Part shown: piece after piece, positions 60,806 through 61,744 of the stretch
Layout: each line of letters opens with the position of its first letter
Position numbering within the stretch: the stretch's first letter is position 1
Origin: Candidatus Poribacteria bacterium
Lineage (GTDB): Bacteria; Poribacteria; WGA-4E; WGA-3G
Direction: 5' to 3'
Length of the DNA: 61,744 bases
NCBI GenBank assembly: GCA_022826805.1
Contig: JAJDUH010000067.1
Coordinates: 1 to 61,744 of the forward strand
Translations under genes and position numbers: made by a program
Notes under the pieces: generated by a model
Told to the model about the DNA's origin: nothing
Seen by the model: the letters and a program-made list of their open reading frames with translations, nothing else
Database searches by the model: none

Positions 60806-61365
60806 TGCAAATGCTGATTTTTTTGGGACTGTTCAACGACTCGATCTAACGTCAGTTTGAACCAATAGGTATAGTTTTCGGGGTTTTCCCGAATATCCTG
60901 TTTCAACACGCTTATGTTCATCCACTTCCAATCATCAACTTCCCTTGGGTTCGGGGTAGGTTGACCGTCATAGCATCCAACAAAGACCTGGTCGAGTTCG
61001 TGCTCAAATAGGTTATTGTCGAGTTGGGTATGATAAATAAAAGTGAAGAGTCCCGTCAATCGACAATCAAATCCCATTTCTTCATGAAGCCGCCGTCTCG
61101 CCGCACGATGACAACTTTCGCCCGGACGCGGATGACTACAGCAGGTATTCGTCCACAGTCCACCGGAGTGATACTTTGTTCGCGCCCGTCTCTGAAGTAA
61201 TAATTCACCTACGGTATTAAAGACAAAAATCGAAAATGCGCTGTGTAATTTACCTTCACGATGTGCTTGCATCTTTTCTTGGGTGCCGATTTCTCTGCCC
61301 ATCCGGTCTACGAGTACTACATGGTCTTTCACAATTTGTATCCTTTCACATGGATTCTGCTTCAT
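60802..61365 (-). CDS. idi: Isopentenyl-diphosphate delta-isomerase, type 1
   Basis: This 187-residue Nudix-fold enzyme interconverts IPP and DMAPP. Seen: HSAFSIFVFN, the active-site Cys in TNTCCSHPRPGE, the Nudix-type helix RRRLHEEMGF and the second catalytic Glu in LFEHELDQVF, then W in DDWKWM. Length matches bacterial IDI-1. It is the first gene of the carotenoid operon and boosts prenyl precursor supply. Confidence 0.95.
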   Translation of the reverse strand: MKQNPCERIQIVKDHVVLVDRMGREIGTQEKMQAHREGKLHSAFSIFVFNTVGELLLQRRARTKYHSGGLWTNTCCSHPRPGESCHRAARRRLHEEMGFDCRLTGLFTFIYHTQLDNNLFEHELDQVFVGCYDGQPTPNPREVDDWKWMNISVLKQDIRENPENYTYWFKLTLDRVVEQSQKNQHLQ

Positions 61366-61683
61366 AAATCAATCTGCCTCTAACCTGATCAGTATGATTT
61401 GCCAGATTAAATTGGGGTATGAATCGCTATATACAGTATTATTACATATTGTCTACATTATGTCAACAATTATTTATACAATTTTATAGCAATTCAAATT
61501 TGTATAGAAATTGTTGTTGTGGTAAAGATAAAATCACTCAACCAGAATTCACTGAAAACACGCTACTCAAAACGGAATTAAGATTCCCTCTCCGTTTAAT
61601 TCTGGAACTTATACCATATCTGATTGAATATTTCTCATAAATGTGTTATTCTCTGCTGCCTCATTTCCAAAGGAGTGAAGCCT
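61366..61683. other. Divergent region: idi promoter and left flank of a transposase gene
   Basis: The idi promoter is given separately. At 61542-61605 CCAGAATT pairs with AATTCTGG, and inner AACGGA with TCCGTT, forming a hairpin near the transposase gene that may be part of its terminal structure. The remainder is AT-rich with nothing else recognised. Confidence 0.45.
61439..61466 (-). promoter_or_regulatory. Sigma-70 promoter of the carotenoid operon
   Basis: On the minus strand TTGACA (61466-61461), 16 bases, TAATAA (61444-61439), or AATAAT with 17. The spacer contains GTAGACAA, giving an imperfect TTGnC inverted repeat with the -35 that may be an operator. The leader to idi is about 65-70 bases. 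Confidence 0.6.
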
Positions 61684-61744
61684 CAATGAATAAAAAAGTG
61701 CCAGAGATTACCGAAAGTGTTGAAACCCTGAGAGTCTTGTTACG
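61684..61744 (+). CDS. N-terminal start of a probable IS630-family transposase (cut by window edge)
   Basis: AAAGGAG (61670-61676) precedes ATG 61684. The 20 visible codons read NKKVPEITESVETLRVLL, matching the conserved opening of IS630-type helix-turn-helix transposases (ITESVE.L..LL). The gene runs out of the window, so the call rests on this short stretch only. Confidence 0.5.

Noticed and set aside
1..61744. tRNA and rRNA genes
   Set aside because: I looked for tRNA arms and rRNA-like stretches in the intergenic regions and saw none; a covariance-model scan would be needed to exclude them fully.

Overview
The window is a chromosomal segment of a Gram-negative-type bacterium of moderate GC content. 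The envelope genes support this: an O-antigen-ligase family protein, a MacA-like periplasmic adaptor with MacB-like permeases, and lipoprotein and Tat signals. The gene mix (PhoX phosphatase, enolase-superfamily dehydratase, VapBC-like modules, IS200/IS605 TnpB, many short dispersed hairpin repeats) resembles uncultivated marine or sponge-associated lineages such as candidate phylum Poribacteria. That placement is an inference; there is no rRNA gene, tRNA gene or CRISPR array here to test it.

Layout. 0.6-7 kb: three tandem MacB-type permeases without an ATPase domain, then a long MacA-like adaptor. 7-12.4 kb: MBL hydrolase, GNAT, DegT aminotransferase, TPR protein and a HAD-IB phosphatase. 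12.4-16.8 kb: a 1440-residue four-module enzyme (fatty acyl reductase, AMP-forming ligase, acyl carrier protein, PlsC acyltransferase) transcribed just ahead of the HAD-IB phosphatase. 17-29 kb: cNMP/SpoIIE phosphatase, secreted protein, O-antigen ligase family protein, CYTH protein, degenerate receiver protein, nicotinamidase-like enzyme with a nucleoside-type transporter, and a double-VWA membrane protein. 29-37.5 kb: accessory island with a PmeII-like restriction enzyme and its N4/N6 methyltransferase, PhoX, a thermonuclease, an HSDR_N-like membrane protein, several small genes, a second methyltransferase fused to a nuclease-like domain, and a 162-bp MITE-like element. 37.8-48.4 kb: housekeeping genes leuS, rnj, a LivJ-type lipoprotein, leuC and leuD (with a toxin-antitoxin pair between them), a second decayed toxin-antitoxin locus, a HAD hydrolase and a polysaccharide deacetylase. 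48.4-50.8 kb: a tandem 141-bp repeat leading into a probable cis-3-hydroxy-L-proline dehydratase and an ornithine-cyclodeaminase-family reductase.

50.9-61.4 kb: a minus-strand carotenoid cluster, idi - unknown secreted protein - CrtYcd-type lycopene cyclase - crtD-like - crtI - crtB - acyltransferase - glycosyltransferase - cruF - (IS200/IS605 TnpB element) - crtW. Together these enzymes predict a monocyclic, 4-keto, 1'-glycosylated and fatty-acylated C40 carotenoid, that is, a salinixanthin-like pigment. A probable IS630-family transposase begins at the right edge.

The most interesting items are the FAR-ligase-ACP-PlsC megaenzyme, whose ligase lacks the usual A10 lysine; the complete acyl-glycosyl ketocarotenoid cluster; a predicted pseudoknotted RNA leader behind a near-perfect sigma-70 promoter upstream of tnpB; the toxin-antitoxin pair inside leuCD; and the duplicated leader in front of the hydroxyproline gene.
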